A stretch of 13,550 nt of DNA, taken from positions 1 to 13,550 of the forward strand of contig CAMYVI010000042.1 in the NCBI GenBank assembly GCA_947302185.1. Reading direction: 5' to 3'. Made by a program: the position numbers and the translations under genes. Below are positions 12,488 to 13,550 of this stretch, in pieces. The notes beneath the pieces were generated by a model that was not told the origin of the DNA, ran no database searches, and saw only the letters and a list, made by a program, of their open reading frames with translations. Source of the stretch: an uncultured Lachnospiraceae bacterium (GTDB taxonomy: Bacteria; Bacillota_A; Clostridia; Lachnospirales; Lachnospiraceae). How positions within the stretch are numbered: position 1 is the stretch's first letter; each line of letters opens with the position of its first letter.

Positions 12488-13072
12488 GCGTTTCAAATGA
12501 CACAAATACATTCAACATCTTGCTGCGTTCCGCATGCCACGAATACGTTCAGCTGTCTGCCTGTTTCGTATTGCGCAGAATACCGGGCTTCACGATTTAC
12601 TACCGAATAATGCAAAAAAAGTTTTGGCAGGTAAGGAGCGAAAAGATGCAGGTGCACGGATGAAGAAGAAAACGGGTCCGGTCCGGTCTGTCACCTAAAT
12701 ATTGTGGTGAGTGGAAATAACACGGCTGTATTTTGTTGTGTCGCATCACAAAACAGATTTTTTACAGGTAAAGACTGTATTGATTTGTGTAAAATGTGCA
12801 AAAAGTTATACTATTTGATGTTTATTATATATGAAAATGAAACACGATGTTGTTTAACTGGGGTTTATTTGTTAAAATTCAACATCATGGGTTGTTATAC
12901 TTTGAACAACTATGTGCTTTTTTACCTGAACTGTTTGAGCGGCGCTTAGACCGATCGGCTTTCAAGTCCACCGGATTCGAATCGATGCACGGCAAGTGTC
13001 TTCATTCAGACATATCACAACTACAGTGCAGCATTATAGGCACAAATTTCGGCTGCAGGAAAGGGGAACGTG
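12488..13072 (+). other. 585-bp intergenic stretch, AT-rich in its second half, no convincing gene
   Basis: No frame here has both a family resemblance and a good start. The only well-placed Shine-Dalgarno is AAGGAGCG before ATG 12646, but that frame stops after five codons. Its TGA overlaps ATG 12660 of a 12-codon frame (MKKKTGPVRSVT). A hairpin TGCAGC/GCTGCA (13027-13032 and 13052-13057) ends just before the ribosome-binding site of the next gene. I looked for riboswitch-like and tRNA-like signatures and saw none that hold up. Confidence 0.6.
12850..12878 (+). promoter_or_regulatory. Candidate promoter of the secreted repeat protein
   Basis: TTGTTT (12850-12855) and TAAAAT (12873-12878) are 17 bp apart. 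TTGTGT/TATACT with 16 bp (12785-12812) and an extended -10 TGTTATACT (12893-12901) are alternatives nearby. Any of them leaves a long leader of 165-255 nt. Confidence 0.4.
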
Positions 13073-13550
13073 ATGAATAAAATTAGGAGATTTTTGGCTG
13101 TTCTGCTGACCATATGCATGGTGTTTTCAACGCAGGCAGTCACCCTGTGGGCGAGTGTGATACCACAGGAGGAAGCAAGCATAGCTGACGAGAGCACAGC
13201 TGATGAGGCGCTTGCAGAGAATGCAGGGGTTTTGTTGGAAGAAGAGCTTGCCTCGGAAGAAGAACTTGTTTCGCAGGAAGTTCCGGAAGAAGAACTTATT
13301 TCGCAAGCAGCTCCGGAAGAAGAACTTGTTTCGCAGGCTGCTCCGGAAGAGGAGCCTGTTTCGCAAGAAGTTCCGGAGGAGGAACTTGTTTCGCAGACTG
13401 CTCCGGAAGAGGAACTTGTTTCGGAAGACATCCCGGAAGAGAATATTCAGGAGGAACAGCTGGTGGGAGCAGGTCAAGTGGCTCTCACAGATGTAACTGC
13501 GACTATTACGGCTACGGCTCCGTCAAGCGATATCACCAATATGGACCGTG
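13073..13550 (+). CDS. Secreted protein with acidic 10-residue repeats (5' part; runs off the window)
   Basis: The frame is open from ATG 13073 to the window end (159 complete codons). A strong AGGAAAGGGG lies about six bases upstream. The N-terminus is a typical signal peptide: basic MNKIRR, hydrophobic FLAVLLTICMVFS, then a plausible cleavage near TLWA-S (about residue 27). Next is an acidic, Ala-rich linker and six in-frame repeats of the type EEELVSQxxP (residues 62-121), then a segment (LVGAGQVALTDVTATITATA) that looks like the start of a folded extracellular region. The functional domains are not in view, so the role (adhesin, cell-wall enzyme, other surface protein) cannot be told. Glu/Pro repeats after a signal peptide usually act as a stalk or spacer. 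Confidence 0.85.
   Translation, partial: MNKIRRFLAVLLTICMVFSTQAVTLWASVIPQEEASIADESTADEALAENAGVLLEEELASEEELVSQEVPEEELISQAAPEEELVSQAAPEEEPVSQEVPEEELVSQTAPEEELVSEDIPEENIQEEQLVGAGQVALTDVTATITATAPSSDITNMDR
13256..13435 (+). repeat. Six 30-bp in-frame tandem repeats
   Basis: Units start at 13256, 13286, 13316, 13346, 13376 and 13406. A half-unit precedes them (13238-13255) and a decayed one follows. Each encodes EEELVSQ plus two variable residues and P. The DNA differs between units at several third positions, so the array is older than the 42-bp one at 10325. Confidence 0.9.

Noticed and set aside
12704..12949. 81-residue Cys/Tyr-rich frame downstream of pncB
   Set aside because: No Shine-Dalgarno, atypical composition, and it overlaps several promoter-like elements in AT-rich DNA.
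12940..13000. tRNA-like T-loop (GATTCGAATC)
   Set aside because: The flanks do not form a T-stem, and no anticodon arm or acceptor stem can be drawn; the match is just a 10-bp palindrome.
12488..13072. c-di-GMP (GEMM) riboswitch ahead of the secreted protein gene
   Set aside because: I looked for the GEMM core and tetraloop-receptor signatures and did not find them.
13021..13431. 136-residue Ser-rich repeat frame on the minus strand
   Set aside because: Antisense of the 30-bp repeats; the plus strand has a signal peptide and strong Shine-Dalgarno.

Overview
The window reads as chromosomal DNA from a mid-GC Clostridia (Firmicutes), most likely Lachnospiraceae-like. The basis is the gene order guanylate-kinase-like / holB / ricT / TrmN6-type methyltransferase / rsmI, which parallels the Bacillus subtilis tmk-yaaQ-yaaR-holB-ricT-yabA-yabB-yazA-yabC cluster, together with strong Shine-Dalgarno sites and SigA-type promoters. 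The taxon is inferred from family and synteny knowledge; no search was run.

Layout. Positions 1-72 hold a palindromic array of a 13-bp REP-like repeat. Positions 90-5033 (minus strand) carry a housekeeping operon transcribed leftward: guanylate-kinase-like P-loop protein, holB (clamp-loader delta prime), ricT (PSP1 / Fe-S RNA-processing factor with a long basic tail), a TrmN6-type methyltransferase and rsmI (16S rRNA methyltransferase). A SigA-type promoter lies at 5107-5135 and an intrinsic-terminator-like hairpin lies before rsmI. A cytidylate-kinase-like gene (5317-5931, minus) has its own terminator. recQ (6100-7755, minus) encodes a RecQ helicase in which Zn and HRDC domains are nearly abutting, with no room for a winged-helix domain. 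Its leader is built of degenerate 24-bp repeats.

Divergent from recQ is an accessory pair on the plus strand: a membrane-anchored or secreted beta-propeller-like protein (8079-9206) and a very unusual PPK2 (polyphosphate kinase 2) family protein (9344-10741). The PPK2-like protein has lost the canonical P-loop and Walker B residues. Its N-terminal PPK2 motif is split from the core by an acidic insert, and it carries 42-bp tandem repeats plus an Arg/Lys-rich tail. A second REP-like array follows, then pncB (nicotinate phosphoribosyltransferase, 10903-12369) with a clear promoter and terminator. After a ~585-bp AT-rich intergenic stretch, the window ends inside a secreted protein with acidic 10-residue repeats (13073 onward).

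The minus-strand genes serve replication, tRNA/rRNA modification and RNA processing. The most promising under-described item is the apparent PPK2 pseudo-enzyme. Next come the repeat-built recQ leader, the RecQ domain architecture and the fixed-geometry REP-like arrays.
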